Assembly (NCBI GenBank): GCA_021234535.1
Contig: CM037830.1
Coordinates: forward strand, 38,725,937-38,789,936
Direction: 5' to 3'
Length of the DNA: 64,000 bases
Origin: Stichopus chloronotus
Lineage: Eukaryota; Echinodermata; Holothuroidea; Aspidochirotida; Stichopodidae
The notes under the pieces are model-generated. The model made no database searches and was not told the DNA's origin. It saw only the letters and a program-made list of their open reading frames with translations. A program made the translations under genes and the position numbers. Positions 15,640 through 29,306 of the stretch are shown piece after piece (positions within the stretch are counted from its first letter, which is position 1; every line of letters starts with the position of its first letter).

Positions 15640-15712
15640 GGGTCACGTTTTGAAGCTGCACCGAATATCCGGTCCGGCTGGACTATATCTGGCCGGATAG
15701 TGAAATAAATCC
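15640..15712. mobile_element. Short repeat fragment with CCGAATATCCGG-type inverted blocks
   Basis: GCACCGAATATCCGGTCCGG is followed by ATATCTGGCCGGATAGTG, two inverted CCGGAT/ATCCGG blocks. The look is that of transposon termini rather than of a gene. Family not established. Confidence 0.3.
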
Positions 15713-17199
15713 ACTGTTTTGTTACGATTGTTTGGTACCAGAGAATATTAGATACCGTTCTGTAAGATAATCTCTCAATCATTGGAAAAGCAAGATACGA
15801 AAGGACAGGTTGAACAATAATAGAATAACAGAACATACTGTTCGGTAGTCTAAAAGTAATATATTACATAGTAAAACTGACAAAGGTTTTTTGGCCTCTC
15901 CAAAGAAGAAAAAATTGAAATAATGTTTCAGAAATGAGGAGGTCGAAGCTCATTAACATGGAATCTTACAATATCGTCACATATAGTTTGTGTAAAGGTT
16001 ACACGCACACACACAACAAGAGAAATCAAAGAACGGTAAATATTACACAAATTACACAAATCATACAAATTTGTTACTATAGTATCTTTCATCACATGAG
16101 AAATTGGAACAGAATTGGCGGTAAAGCCGTATGAAATCGAATAACATACAACGTACGTATTGTCGTTAATCGATCGGCCGGGGGGGGGGGCTGTGGGATT
16201 TAATGTTTTGAAAACATGTACCGTTCTTGTACGTGCCATGACATTCTACACCGGCACGTGATCAACCAAGGTCGACCCCGTCAATTCATGAACGATGACT
16301 TTCATACGACTTTCTACTGAAGAAACCTTTTAAAGCAACATAACTGAGTTCACTTGTCAGCACTTTGATACTTTTACTTTGAATATAACTATAATTTCAT
16401 GACAAATTCCTACACACGTTGACCCTATGACACAGTGATAAATTTGCATACAACTTCACCTCAGACCTTGAGAATTCTGTTGTTTGCGGTTGTTAATATT
16501 TGCTCAGCATCGTCTTGTAAACATTACCAGGGGACAAAACCAACAGTCTCATTACATATTAACTTGAAACGTTGGAAAGGCGACGAGCAATGACTGCGTT
16601 CTAAATGTACGTTAATTTGTATTTTAGGGTCAATCGCCGGCTTATATATGTCAAATCATTTGCATATCGATGAATATTCACATGTATCTCAGCTGATTCA
16701 GCCAATCCTCACATGCTATCATACAGACTTTGCCTTCTCGAGAGGAACCATTATGGTATATCTGGACATCGCGTCATATTTTATCACGCAGAAAAGGTAT
16801 TCTCGAGACATGATTCTAGCACATTATGTGTAATTTGTGAGAACTAGCTGCCTGTATCCACTTACTGTTTATGCTACAGTCCGCACAACTCCACTTTGAG
16901 GTCAAACTCGATTGGCGTCATTGGAACTATGTCACTAATTTTGCATTCGTGATTATCTAGATTTTATCTAGAGATGGGGGAATTGACAAGTTTATAACAA
17001 AACACACAGGTGAGACAAACAAAGGGCTGTTTTACCCTTTCACGTAACACAAAGGGGAACCACTAGCCATTGCTAAGGGCTATTCAGCCCTTGAGGCCCA
17101 TTACATTAAACACAGCTTTAATTATCCCTACTTGTTATCCCCCCTTTACTTTACCAGCTTTTTCTTCTTTATAATTTCTCTAATCTGCCATCCAATCCA

Positions 17200-17855
17200 C
17201 AGAACTTGCTGCCCGCATAAAGCTCAACTTGTTGCTCAAAAGGATGGTCTAGCCACAAATTTAGCTTGGATATGTTGAAGAGTAAGTTTATCCAACCATT
17301 CTAGTTAAACTTCGATTCAGTTCCCATGTGTGGTTCTCAAGATATTACCAGTTGAAGTTACCCCCTTTTCTACCAACTGTGAACTTGAGGCAAGCAGAAG
17401 TGACATCATCTCCTCACATGGCTGAATAGTCTTTTGTTTTCTTTATTATTGAATTTATTATTTTGACCTTGAAATCAATAGGTGGTCAGCTTAGGTACTG
17501 GTTATGTGAAGGTCGCAAAACTCTCATACCCCTCATACATTCACATTATGATATCACTAGATATTGAAGTATTAAATTTGGTGTAAAGTTTAAAGAAAAA
17601 CATAAGAAGCTTCATCAATGTGGGGGAGATGACGTCACTCCTGCTTGCTTCAAGTCAACCGTTGGTAACAAATGTAGCAACTTCAACTGCTCATATCTCC
17701 GAAACCACACATGGGAATTGACTGGAAGTTTCACTGTAATGGTCAGATTAATACTCTTAACATATCAAAGCTATATTTGTGGCTTGACCATCCTTCTTTT
17801 CTATTTATCATCCCCTGATCTGTCTGTTGGCAGCCGGAATGCTGTCCACCCAAGA
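17200..17855. mobile_element. Long imperfect inverted repeat (hairpin element)
   Basis: The left arm (about 17243-17430) includes ggatggtctagccacaaatt, tcccatgtgtggtt, cagttgaagtt and gcaagcagaagtgacatcat. The reverse complement of about 17620-17797 reads ggatggtcaagccacaaata, tcccatgtgtggtt, cagttgaagtt and gcaagcaggagtgacgtcat. Arms are roughly 180-190 bp with a spacer of about 190 bp. No coding frame is seen. It is likely a fold-back or MITE-like element; borders are approximate. Confidence 0.75.
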
Positions 17856-20469
17856 CACCCTGGTGCGTGAAATGATAATGTAAGGAATACCTTTTTGTAT
17901 GCATATTATAGGCCAATATCGGTGATCCAGCCCAACAGGATCTAGGAAACCAAAGGATTCGTTTTCGTCTCACACCACCACATAGTCTCACCGGAGGGCT
18001 AAATGGTAGCTCCCTGGTCTCATTTTGAAAACATGTGTAAATTCATATCCGACACTAACACGCCACATTATTTACAAGTTCGGGAATCAAGAAAGTAAAT
18101 GCATGTGTGTACTTGATTTATACATGACTATTTCAACCACGTTTTGCTGCATCATGATTTAGAAATATTCCTATCAAAAAAAGTATATTGTACTATTACA
18201 TTGGATATACTTCCATACCTACGTCAGTTTCTCACCATATCGACCCATTTTTTTCGCTATCTGCCACCTTAAAGTGATTGTGTGTGTACAAGAAAAAAAA
18301 GGATAAAATTATGTATGACCGGAAGGTTTTCTGTTTTAAATGTTCTTGGAAATGAACGATAATGACAGTATCTACTTTGAAAGCAAAGGAAACGGCATAA
18401 AAACACTAAAAACAGAATTTATATTTGACAAGTAAAATCTTCCTACAAGAAGCAGAACCCGTCATCACAATGAATATGCAAAAGTACCATTCTCATTTGT
18501 CTGTCAAAACACATAGCCTATCTCAAGTCATGGCTCCTTGATTGTAGGGAGAGCTAGTATTGAGTGAAACGAAGCAAAACAATTACATGGAAACATCAAA
18601 CTGATCACCTCGTTACGGTGTCAGCCACATCAGGTGCTGCATCCGCCCACAACTACCTCTAGTGGCAGATAATTATGCAGCGTAGACGAGGCCCACCTAT
18701 CGTATGCGAGGCCACGCCTATCCTGCATATATTTTCTGCACACATCATATTCATAAGTGGCATGAAATGCAGGGAAGATGCAGAACCGTATCGTCAGCCA
18801 TCAGCTGTTTCGACCTACAGAATATTCATGGCTACTTTACTTCCGACTGGCTTGTTGAAGAAGCGCACGGCTAAGTTGCAAGTTGGATGAAAACTGTCTA
18901 CCAATACATTATCGGATTTTTTGCACTTCTGGTTTTTCTATGGGAATTGCAAATCATATAGTCGAATCGATTTCTTGAGACCTGTTCTTTTCTTCCCAAT
19001 TTCTGAATTGTGCAACTAAATATAGACAAACTTAACTTTTGAACATGAAATTTTTGTCTACGCACGCAATCAGTGATGGCTGTTCGACTGACTCAACGCA
19101 GTGGCGACAACATATTTGTATCATTTTCTTCCTTTTCTAACGATAACAGAAAACAGTATTTTATGTAGCGCTAATTCAATGTATAGTTGAGACAGTCTCA
19201 CGAGAACACAATGGAACGATTTTCGAAATTCCCCTTCTGCTGAAATTACGAAACAAGTAATATTCGCGGGATAACGGTGGTGAGTTGGAATGAAAGAGCG
19301 TTGCTACGCAACATCGTTGTTGCGGCTGCCTGAAAAGATTCTTCATACATAACGCAGACATCACCAAAGAGCATTATAATGGGGAAAACAAGCTATAAAA
19401 CGTCAAACGTGCATTTCTGGTATGGTCCTACTCTGCAGTAAGACGCGTTTATCGTGCAAACTGAGGACAATTAACAGACGAAGATGGTTGCTCTGATAAG
19501 TGATTTGTTGTTCAAAATTTTCTTTGCCGGTGATTTTTTAGTTCATCGATGGGAAATGAAATTATGACGTCAGCGTTGCACAAAGAGTAGACAATTAATA
19601 TACAATTACATCACTACAAAATGCAAGTATATTTACCTGACTAAATTATTTAAAGGGCAGTATATTTTCTAAAGTGATATCATATTGCCATACACATCAA
19701 CCAAACGTATGTAGTTGAGCAACAGCACCGGAAGCAAGTTTATCTGGATTATACATGTACAGTAGCCTCCATTCATGGTACCATCTATGACTTAGAATCC
19801 CTTCAAATGCACTTTCGTAGTCGAATGTACATCAAACTTTCGAAAGACAATACGCTATGCCAGTGCGTGAATAGTCAATGTAACGGAATTATCAGTTTTG
19901 CATCATCCAGGCATTTTTAATTGTATCACAAGTTTCGAGAAATACGCATGCGTGAGTTTAGGTAGTACTGGTTAATCCTGTGTATCTCACTACACTGGAG
20001 AGTGGATTACGTCTGCGAGAGCGTAATTCAAGAAGGCTATATTTACGTAGTTATGCATGATTTTGAACGTTGATTGTCCAAAGCCGAATCGTTCACACAT
20101 AGTAGTGTACACAAGCATATACACATCTCTTCATTTCAATATCTCAGTGTAGCGAGTCTGACAGTACTACTAACGTATGACTTGGTCACAGAACATTTCT
20201 GACAATTGGCCCTACATTCCGTTTTTACTAAGCAATGGATAAACTTCAGTTTTGAGTAACACTTGACAAATAATGATTATGATGAAGTCAGAATCATATA
20301 TGTAAGTGGATTGCAGGCTTATGTAGCCAAAGGATGTTTGGTAAAGTATGTATGAACGCCGTTTATGCCAAGAATGAACAGACAAATAAAGAAAATGAAG
20401 GGTGATATATACTTATTTATATACTTGTATATATATCTCATACTTGCTGTGTGCGTTGATCGTATTGAG
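17856..20469. other. No gene seen
   Basis: AT-rich, with short chance frames. GGCCCACC/GGCCACGCC-type text near 18690-18720 is not part of a recognised element. Confidence 0.5.
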
Positions 20470-20830
20470 TGGATGACGTTGTTTTTGGTGGAGGTCAAAG
20501 GTCATTTCAGGTCACCAGAGGTCAAATTGTGAAACCTTTGTAAACACTATATGTATATACACTACATCTTAACAGGTATGGCCGTGGCTTATGTCGTACT
20601 TCGTGTGTGGGTTGGTCATATTAAGTAGGTGATCCCCGACATAATCCCTGAATAATCTGAAATAAACTGCTTAGTACACACAGTTGTCAAAAGAGCTTAA
20701 TGCAGGCATGCTCTCTCGAGAAGGATAAGTGTTTGAATTTCAGAACTGGTATGTACATGTTGCCCTATGTTCTTCATGAATATTGGCAAGGAATCACAAA
20801 GTCATTTGACTTTCTTGTTTATCCGTGTAA
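20470..20830. repeat. AGGTCA-repeat copy with a perfect DR1 motif
   Basis: GAGGTCAAAGGTCATTTCAG at about 20491, then gtcaccagaggtcaaa and tatcttaacaggt. The right border carries aaggaatcacaaagtcattt (about 20788), shared with the other copies. It includes AGGTCAAAGGTCA (20492-20504). Confidence 0.65.
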
Positions 20831-23800
20831 CTGCACTTTGTACCAAGTGTGAATTGAATTCACGTTTGGAATATCAAGCTATTCTAACGGTGTTCCTAAG
20901 AGTTCTAGATGAATACTCTTGCATTCAGCTTTTTGCTTGCATACACAACAGTTACTTAAAATTGTTATATGGATTGCTCTACCCCCCCCCCCCTTCTAAA
21001 GGCATATGTGAATTGCAATATATATTGCGGATTAGAGTTCGACAAACAGAACCAAATAATCTTGATGAGCACCCCCCTCCGTCAGAAAAAAAAACTGTAA
21101 AACCATTGTCACAAAATATGGCAAGATATTCACGCTTCGTTACATCCATTGTGGCACTAATCCATCCAAAACCCAAAATGTTAAGTCATTCAGGGAAACT
21201 TAAAAGCTCAATTTACTGGGGGCAGGTTACTCCTTAGTTGTGAAAATGTCAACGATAGAACATTATCCTCTTTGTGGAAAACAGGTTTAACTCCTATCAG
21301 TGATAGAGAAATCCCTTAGCGAGTCAGTTGCTTTCAGAATGATAAGAGGATCATAGATCTCAGATGGTGACGCAATCAAGAGGAATTTGAATTGGAGGTA
21401 ATGGCAATATAAAGACACCCCTGGAAGAGTGTGAGCCATCATTAAGGGAATTACTTTAAATTTCTCAGGGTTTACTCAAAGGCCGTAAGAAACAAGGATT
21501 TTGTGTTGGGTTTACAGACGGTGAAATCTCGAGTTTGTGGTGCCGACTTGAGATAGATTTTGATCTTAGAGAGTATAGTACAAGTCGTTTTGGAGGAAGT
21601 GAGAACCTCTCATGATGTACAACTGCAGTTATCTCCTTAAAGTCTCTCTCCAGCTAGTACCGTAGCAATGTATGAATATCTTATCTAATGTATACAGGAA
21701 GTTGGTATACCAAACCGAAGCGGTCACGTAATGGGACATAAGCAGCTCAAACAATAACAACAAGTGTCAAATTGACGACGTTGTCGAGTTTCCCTCATTT
21801 GGCAATACGCAAATAGAGAAAAAGTTACAGATACCAATTTACGCTTAGGTAGCGTATTTGCAAAATACATCAAATCTTGAAAATGTAAGGTCATCACTAA
21901 CACGGAAAATAAAATGTAATCAACTCCCTCGGTAAGTTACTGCAAAAGTGATTACATGTACAGACTACATATTCAAATGTCAGTTCAATCAACAAAAGCC
22001 TGATTTTTCTCAGTGTACCGTATCATTCTGACGATCTTTCATGTCACCTCGGGTATAGCTTGCTCTAATGATCCACACCCCTTTTAAAATTTATAAAGGC
22101 AGTTAAGACACCCAACTAGTACGGAGACTCGAAGTGCACATACACAGCAAGAAGGCGAAGGAAACATTTCACATAATAAAAGATCCGTTGATGATATACT
22201 GCCAATATATACCAACGCTCGTTTATATTCTCATAAAGCTTTCGCATAAACATCTCCCACGCAGAGGGTTTGGAAAACATCACCCCCTCCAAGCAACACT
22301 TATTTCGTTATCTAAAGGACAAACCTTGATACAAAATCTTGTCCCGTGAGAATGTTATAAAGTTGCAGGCAATAATTACCTCCTTCTGAATTGCCAACCT
22401 GTTACTTCACTTTCTACACTAGTTTTGTTGGACAGGATCACTTACTACCACAAAGTTAATGCAGCACAAGTGCACAAGTGTGAGAGATTAAACCACCCGC
22501 CTTCTGCAATGACCGGGAGCATAAACTGCGTAAAGCGGGCAATATATCTGTTAGCTGGAGATTTTGTAACCACCCGATGACTAAATTCGAAACTTTCATG
22601 ATAAATTTAACGACTGGTGAGAGAGGTACAATCTCCCAGTCCAGCCTGCCTAGGTCTTAATTTAAGTTTTACGAACCAGAAGGTCAAAAGGTTTAGAAAA
22701 AACTATCAGCAACTCGACGGCTTTGAAAAATTGAATGTACAGCTTAGTGCCATCAGATGTATTCAGGCCGAATGCGCTTTGGTTCAAACAAAAGTATAAA
22801 AAATAACTAAGAGATACTACACAGACAGAGGAACGTTTCCATCAAATTTAAGAAAGAACGCCCTTACTAGTTTACGGTCCAACTCCAATGCACCTTTAAT
22901 TTTGAAGTACATTAATCTCAATTTAGAAGAAACAAAGGCTGAAAATACGACAGGTGAATATATTTAGAAATCTATCATATTTCATAGCGAGACTTGTCAG
23001 GGATGATAGGCATAGAGTAAAGGGTAATAACATCTTCATTCATGCAGCTGTCGGCCGATAGTTTTACACGAGTTGTATTAATCACTTTGGCGCTTGGTTT
23101 CGATGACGTAAGAAGTTTGCAAGAAAGCGGTCCCTGCAGAAGGATGTAGTTTGCTGTTTTCGGCACGCATCATATACAGGCAGTTGCAGCCTGCCGTATC
23201 GGTGTCGTACGGGCATAGGTTCGGGAGAGGGGGGGGGGGGAGAGGATGTCCGCCTCCACCTTACCAAAATGTTTTGCAAACTTAAAATATTTCTTGTCGC
23301 AATTCTGCTTTACTTTTACCGTGCTTGTCCAATATTTAACCGTCGACTGGCCATGATGGCTTGTCAAAAAATACCCCCGTGGGCTTCAACACATGCAAAG
23401 CGATACCCCCCCCCCCAATCCTTTGTTCCCAAAGCCTTCTCGCATCCACCAATGATTAGAGAGATTTTCACTCCAGTGCAGCACTTACAGTCTGTAGCGA
23501 TATTGCAAACAACGTGAAATGCCCGAGGATGTATGATCTCTAACAATGTACTGGCTATACACATAAATCGACTTAAGCAAGTCTACATTCGAACACAAGA
23601 TTTGGTTCACAAGGTTTCTCGAGGCTCCTTTGGGGAACGGGGGTCGCTTGTTGAGAGGCAACACTGTAAATGTCACACTTGATTAACCAGACCGTCAGGT
23701 TGATTTTGCCATCCAAATATACACAGACAACCTCGGGAGCTGTTAGAATGCACTTACTACCAAATATTGCCACAAACTTTCTGAAGCCGTTTTATCAGGT

Positions 23801-24356
23801 CGAAGATATTGACATAAGGCCTATTCCAGACCATGTTGAGTATTTACCTAAAGCCCTGATCAAATTTTAAGTCGGTAATGGCAAAGAAATTCTGCAAACT
23901 CAGAGGCGTGTGTGTCAGTCGCTGGTATGTGAACCCGAGAGAATGCGACAATTCCAGCGGTGCCAGCTGCACTCACACAGACAGTTTGTTAAATAGTGAC
24001 TTTTAATCCATCAACAAGAATTCGTCATGTATGCATGAATGATGAACACAGTCTGGTTCAAGGCAAGTTGGGCAACACTCTCAAAAAGTATATTTGCTCA
24101 AAAACACCTTCCGTGACCTCAGCCCGAAGAGTTAGCAATTTGGACGGTATATGAGGCCCACACTACCTGAGGCGATTCAAATACAGAACTGTATACCCGA
24201 AAGGCGACTTCCTGACATGCGCTAAGTATAGGGACCTAATTTGAGCGCGCGACCCTGATGAAAACGCTTCAGCGAGCTCGCGGAAGTACCATGAAACCCT
24301 TATCAGACCACTGTATTTCCCCTTCCTTGCTCGACTACGAACGAAACTAAGAAAAT
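20831..24356. other. No gene seen; several C/G homopolymers
   Basis: C12 at 20982-20993, G12 at 23229-23240 and C11 at 23406-23416. A cluster of overlapping short frames on both strands at 22.97-23.87 kb shows no conserved protein text. Confidence 0.5.
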
Positions 24357-24465
24357 CAGTGCCATTAGCAAAATAATCTGTAGTTATAGAATAATTAACT
24401 GTTACACACAGATAAATTGCAGATTATTAATACGTAATTACAGATTATAATCTGTTACAGCCTCA
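24357..24465. repeat. Second copy of the TAATCTGTA/TACAGATTA palindrome repeat
   Basis: Contains aataatctgtagttat, attgcagattattaat and taattacagattataatctg, the same palindromic words as the array at 34.65-35.02 kb. It also carries agtgccatta at its left, matching (in reverse complement) the agatggcact word that ends the other array. Confidence 0.6.
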
Positions 24466-24745
24466 TTCATATTTGTCGACAGGTAAAAAGACTAAAAAGA
24501 CATCACAGAGCAATTCTGGTTGGCAACTTGGCACTGCGTAAAAACAATAGGGCACCAAGCATGACAACTGTTTTGCACAGCTGTTCAATGCGCGCGTCGC
24601 ATGCACACTCACTTCTGATATTGCGACGAAGTACCTACCGTGACGTCATCATGAACAATTAAAGCTATTGAAGATTAAAAAAAAAAGTTCATTGCACTAA
24701 GTGACTTTCGTAATTTTCAACCTGGCTATACAGTATGCACTAAAT

Positions 24746-24830
24746 CAGGGGCAGCCATTTTGAATCAAGAGGCCACTTACCACCTTTGACCTTCGTGATG
24801 GAGGACCGAAGCCCCACAAACGTGTACCCA
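24746..24830 (+). mobile_element. Fragment related to the hAT-type element at 2703
   Basis: CAGGGGCAGCC...TTTTGAATCAAG, then CCACCTTTGACCTTCGTG and a GGACC block match 2703-2775 (TTTTGAATCAAG, CCACCTTTGAACTTCGTG). No matching right end or target duplication was found, so the copy looks truncated. Confidence 0.6.
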
Positions 24831-26139
24831 GACTTAGTGCGACAATGAAATTACATGCATTTTTTGTATGTCTATGCAAAAAAAAAAAAATGTGAAAAAT
24901 CGGGACTGTTGTAATATACATTTGACAACAAAGTATTTGTTATCACAAACTTTCAAATAATAGTTTTCCTCTGATAGTTATTTTCCTTTTTGCACTTAAA
25001 AGTTAGCAGATCTGAAATTAAGCCCATGTAAGCTCATCATTGACCCTATCATACCATGTTGATCGTGGAAGCACACCGGACATGGGTAAAAATCGCGTAG
25101 TATTGGCGATAAGTGTCCGGAGGATGAAGAGGTAGGGGTGAAAACAGATATGGGCCAATGCAAACCCAAACCTACTCCTGGGACCGCCATTTTACATCCC
25201 AATACGATGGACGAGAGTGCACACAAACAATCGTTTAGAAGAGTAAGTGAGGCTGGGAGGTGTGGAGAATCTGCCCAGCTGTACCGAGCAATCTGAACTG
25301 ACAACTTGGAGGAAAAGAACTAAATCGAACAAATGTGACCCGAATTACCTGCTCAGCATCACTGTAAAAACTGTAAACATGAACAAACCAAAATCGCTTC
25401 GAACTGGATCACCTTGAGGAGATTAGTCTGAATATTTCGCTTTTCTCAAAAGAGCTGACTTGTCACATTATTTTATCTCATGACACAATCAAGGTCTTTC
25501 GAACTCCACTATTTTGGTCTCGAGTCACATAATGACCCAGCTAAGTTCACCTAACAAGACCCCGATGAGCTCTGTGGTTCCTCGGGTGATTATTTTAACT
25601 GTAGTCCTTTAGTCTTAACCATGGATAATCCAACATTTATCACATCCCAAAAAGTTTGGACTTCATTTTCTGATCAGCCAAATGTACTCCACTACCATAG
25701 TGCTTTCTGAACTAGAAGGCAGCATGCAATGTCCTAGATCAAACTGCTGAGAAAAAAGGAATGCTGGCTATTGCAGAAATAATCTCAACTGAAACCAACT
25801 AGGAATGTTACCCTCTCTTAACCTTGATTTTCAAACAGGGAGTTAATGTCTAAATAGCAAGCTGCCCAGCACTCTCTGACATGACTGACCCCAGAGGCGG
25901 AAGGTGATTGATATGAGCACAGGTGGCTTGCTTATTCCAAATACATTTGCATATTGATTAACTAACTATATTGTGAGAGGAATTACCTATTTTAAGAACT
26001 GCAAAATACCCATTCTGCACCGTGCTATGAATAATGAAAACAAATAAATGGCAGAATAGCCTCGTTTGTCCCTAAGAATACTGATCAGCCAAAGGCACTG
26101 AAGAACTGTAACACATAATTTGTTAAAAAAACTATTGCT
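24831..26139. other. No gene seen
   Basis: A minus-strand frame at 24996-25304 (102 codons) is rich in Ser/Pro/Gly and has no motif I recognise. The right part may hold decayed units of the array that starts near 26140. Confidence 0.45.
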
Positions 26140-27035
26140 TTGCACAATGTAATAATGTATGGCCCATATGGCCCATTTTAAAGTTGGACCCACATATGTT
26201 AAACACTGCAAAGGGTTCCACTACCAAAATGCTAATTTGACAAACCTTTCACATCATAAAGCAAAATATGCACAAAAAGAAACAGTTTGCATGATTTCAT
26301 GAAATTGTCCATACCGCCCATGTAAGACCAATAATACTGAACAAAATGAAGGAACTTCTACAATAGAAGTAATGTGACACTGTTTCAACTTAATTCCATA
26401 CAATCTGTAGGAGAAGAGGTATTTTGTATGATTTCATAAAATGGCCCATATGGTCCACTTGGACCTTGGACCAAACAAAAATCTTTATCACCCCAGGTTC
26501 CACTACCACAATGCTAATTTGACAAAGATTTCACATTGTAAATTAAAATATGCAGAAAAGAATTATTTCATCGAATGGTGCACATGGCCCCATATGGGAC
26601 CAATAATCCTGGACAACCTAAAGGAGCCACTGCCGTAGTAGTAAAGTGACACAATTTCAACTGAATATGATGCAATCTGTCGAAGAAGAAGCATTTTACA
26701 TGATTTCATAAAATGGCCCATTTGGACCTTGGACCCAACAGTCCTGAACACCCTGGGGTCCACTAACACAATGCTTACTTGGCAAACCTTTTACATCGTG
26801 AAGCAAAATATGCAGAAATGGAACATTTTTCGTGATTTAATAAAATGGCCCCTATGGCTCATATGGGACAATTAATCCTGAACAACTTGAAAGAACCTCT
26901 ACAATAGTAGTAATGTGCCACAATTTCAACTTAATACCATGCAATCTGTAGGAGAAGAGGCATTTTGCATGATTTCCTGAAAGGGTCCATATATGGCCCA
27001 TTAGGGCCTCAAAATCTTGAACACGTCGAAGGTGC
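26140..27035. repeat. Tandem array, unit about 260-285 bp, about three copies
   Basis: The phrase ccactacc/aca-aatgctaatttgac recurs at about 26218, 26502 and 26759. It is followed each time by aagcaaaatatgc(a/g) variants, gatttcataaaatggccc and caatctgtaggagaagagg. Each unit has CATATGG-type palindromes (tggcccatatggcccat). A more divergent partial unit may extend left to about 25990. No coding frame runs through it. Confidence 0.75.
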
Positions 27036-27054
27036 AACTTCATACCAGGTAGAA

Positions 27055-27345
27055 GGCTTTGTCCAAGCTTAATAACTTGAGATGTCCTGTTAAAAGGTTC
27101 TCAGGGTTTTCCAGTGACCTTTGATGGTGCCCCAGATGACCTTTGACCTCCACTAAAAACAACAGGCACACCTTCTCAATATGGCAGACCTACATACCAT
27201 TACCAAGTTTGACTTTCCTCCGAATTTCCCCTGTTGAGTTAAAAGATACCCAAGCAAGTGACACAGACAGACATGCACCATCACACACATACACACACCC
27301 CAACCTGACTGCATCGGTTCCCTTGCTGACGCAAGGAAGCAAAAC
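27055..27345. repeat. AGGTCA-repeat copy ending in CA-rich and GCAAGGAAGC segment
   Basis: Contains cagatgacctttgacctcca (perfect DR1 at 27137-27149), a CA-rich stretch (about 27279-27300), and cttgctgacgcaaggaagca. This is the same order of parts as the right end of the composite at 41.5-43.5 kb. It directly follows the tandem array ending near 27035. Confidence 0.6.
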
Positions 27346-29306
27346 CATGCCGTGGGAGAGTATTTCACTCTGAAGCCTACCAGGAGTCAATAACAGTTAC
27401 TTTATTGCCAACTGCTGATCACACTGCAATCCACAGGTGGCATAGCAGGTCAACATTCCCACCTACTCAACTTCGTATACAAACCGAGGGAAAACACGCA
27501 CATCACAATTTATACAGCACCGTTAATTAAATGGCCTACGGTACCTAAATCCCTACGTCGGGTCAAAGTGGGCGTGGGTCGACAGCACAGTAAACTCCGT
27601 TTGGGATCAGTGTTGACTGTACTGCATTCACAACCATACAGTGTAACAAATACTCATTGTATTTAGATGTACTATAGCAAGTCAACTACACATACTTTGT
27701 GAGAATAACCTTCTGCTCATCAATCGATATTTAATTCAGTGTGAATGGCAAACTTTCAGCTCTATATTTCTGATGCCAGGTGGAAGGCTTGTTCGATTGC
27801 ACATGGCACACTCTTAACTTGTTGATGTAATATATTCCAGTTTTAGGTAATATACACTTGCAAATGCGCCAGGAAGTAAGCCTAAAACTAACCTTACACA
27901 GCTACATTATTAATTTGTTGATATGTTTAATTAAAGGAGTCGTACGTCAATGGCTGTTTGCAAACAATCGAAGTTTCGAACTGCACGAAGCCTAGCATAC
28001 GATTCCGATGAAACATTTCATACATTACACGTTGCAACTTGTGTGTACGTTGGTCGGGATGATGACTGGCCCACCGTTGAACCATTTCAGACTGATAGAC
28101 AGTTAAGTTCACACTGGCAGCTTCGAATCTGGACTAGGCCTAGGCTGCTGTAACTTGTGTAAGGCTAGTGTAAATTACTGCCTACAAATACTTGCCGGGT
28201 CTAACAAGTAAGTTAGTAATTTAGTTTTGCTAAAGGGTGACATCCTTCTCCAAATTCCAATGTGACAGCCTACACTGCACTACAGAGGCTCAAATTCACT
28301 CTAAGTACCAGACCCCTTGTTACTAGTCAATGCAAAAACACTGTACTGTTAGGCTTTTAGAGTACACAAACTGACATTATTGCATGTATTTTAAAATTAT
28401 TTGCAAAAGGCGAACTAAGATTTAAGGCCTTACTAAGGAAAGCAAAGAAAGAAATAAAAATAACGGAAATAACGGTCCGTATCACCATGTGATGTCTAAC
28501 CCGCTTTAATTGGAACCGTAATACAGTGAATGAGTGCTATAATACTCGCACTCCGGTCAACACAAGTAGTATTTGTAAGTTACTGTAATTCACATGTCAA
28601 CTGCTTGCCCTCAGAGCTGAAATTATGAAGGCGTCCTTGACAACCGTCACAATTTCAGCTCATATTAAGTCGAAATGCTCTGCATGACACATAAATGCTG
28701 CTAGTGTACAGAAAAATTTGTTCCCATGGAACGCAGAGCAATAGCATCGTTTTCTTACAGTTACAACTATCATTTTTTCTTCTTCATAATATAATGCGTG
28801 TTACTTGTTTTGTACAACATGTGCACCGTGCAGTTTCCCTCAGGTCAATGTAAAAATGCTTTCCAATCAACGTGGGATTGTGCACAATTCCAACTGTCTT
28901 GAACTACCATCTTTGAATCAAATTACGTGACAGACTTACCCTCCTTTTGACTGGCATTTTGGTAGTATGTCAGTGGATTCCTTTCCGAATTAATTGATAT
29001 GATTCCTGTATTGTTCCAATCCAAAATTTGTGAAATTTATAACCCAGTGAAGCCACGGCGACCTCACGCTAACAGCTGATCACACAAGCCTTCAAGGTAG
29101 TACTTTAGCTAACAAGTGGTTTTACTACGCGAACCGCGATTAACACAGGTTGCATGTTATTACTGCATTATTGTACGCATGCGGAGTGCATTGTGTGGCT
29201 GGATACGGTAGCCCGTAATTCATCAAGGAGTAAACTTGAAAGGTACGGTAGGTGGGAAGGGGTTGCATGGCTTTACTTTCTATGGATCGATGGATTTCGT
29301 AGTTAT
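27346..29306. other. No gene seen
   Basis: Short frames such as 27950-28153 (plus) show no family resemblance. A phrase near 27775 (ccaggtggaaggcttgttc) echoes 27043-27060 (ccaggtagaaggctttgtcc), hinting at another decayed repeat. Confidence 0.45.

Larger units (their letters stand above)
11446..17199. other. No gene seen apart from repeat fragments
   Basis: Only the two repeat fragments listed at 14.06 and 15.64 kb and a G11 tract at 16180-16190 stand out. No exon-like frame with recognisable protein text. Confidence 0.5.

Noticed and set aside
20767..21237. Longest open frame of the window (156 codons, plus)
   Set aside because: It begins in the end of an AGGTCA repeat, contains a C12 run and shows no domain, signal or family resemblance.
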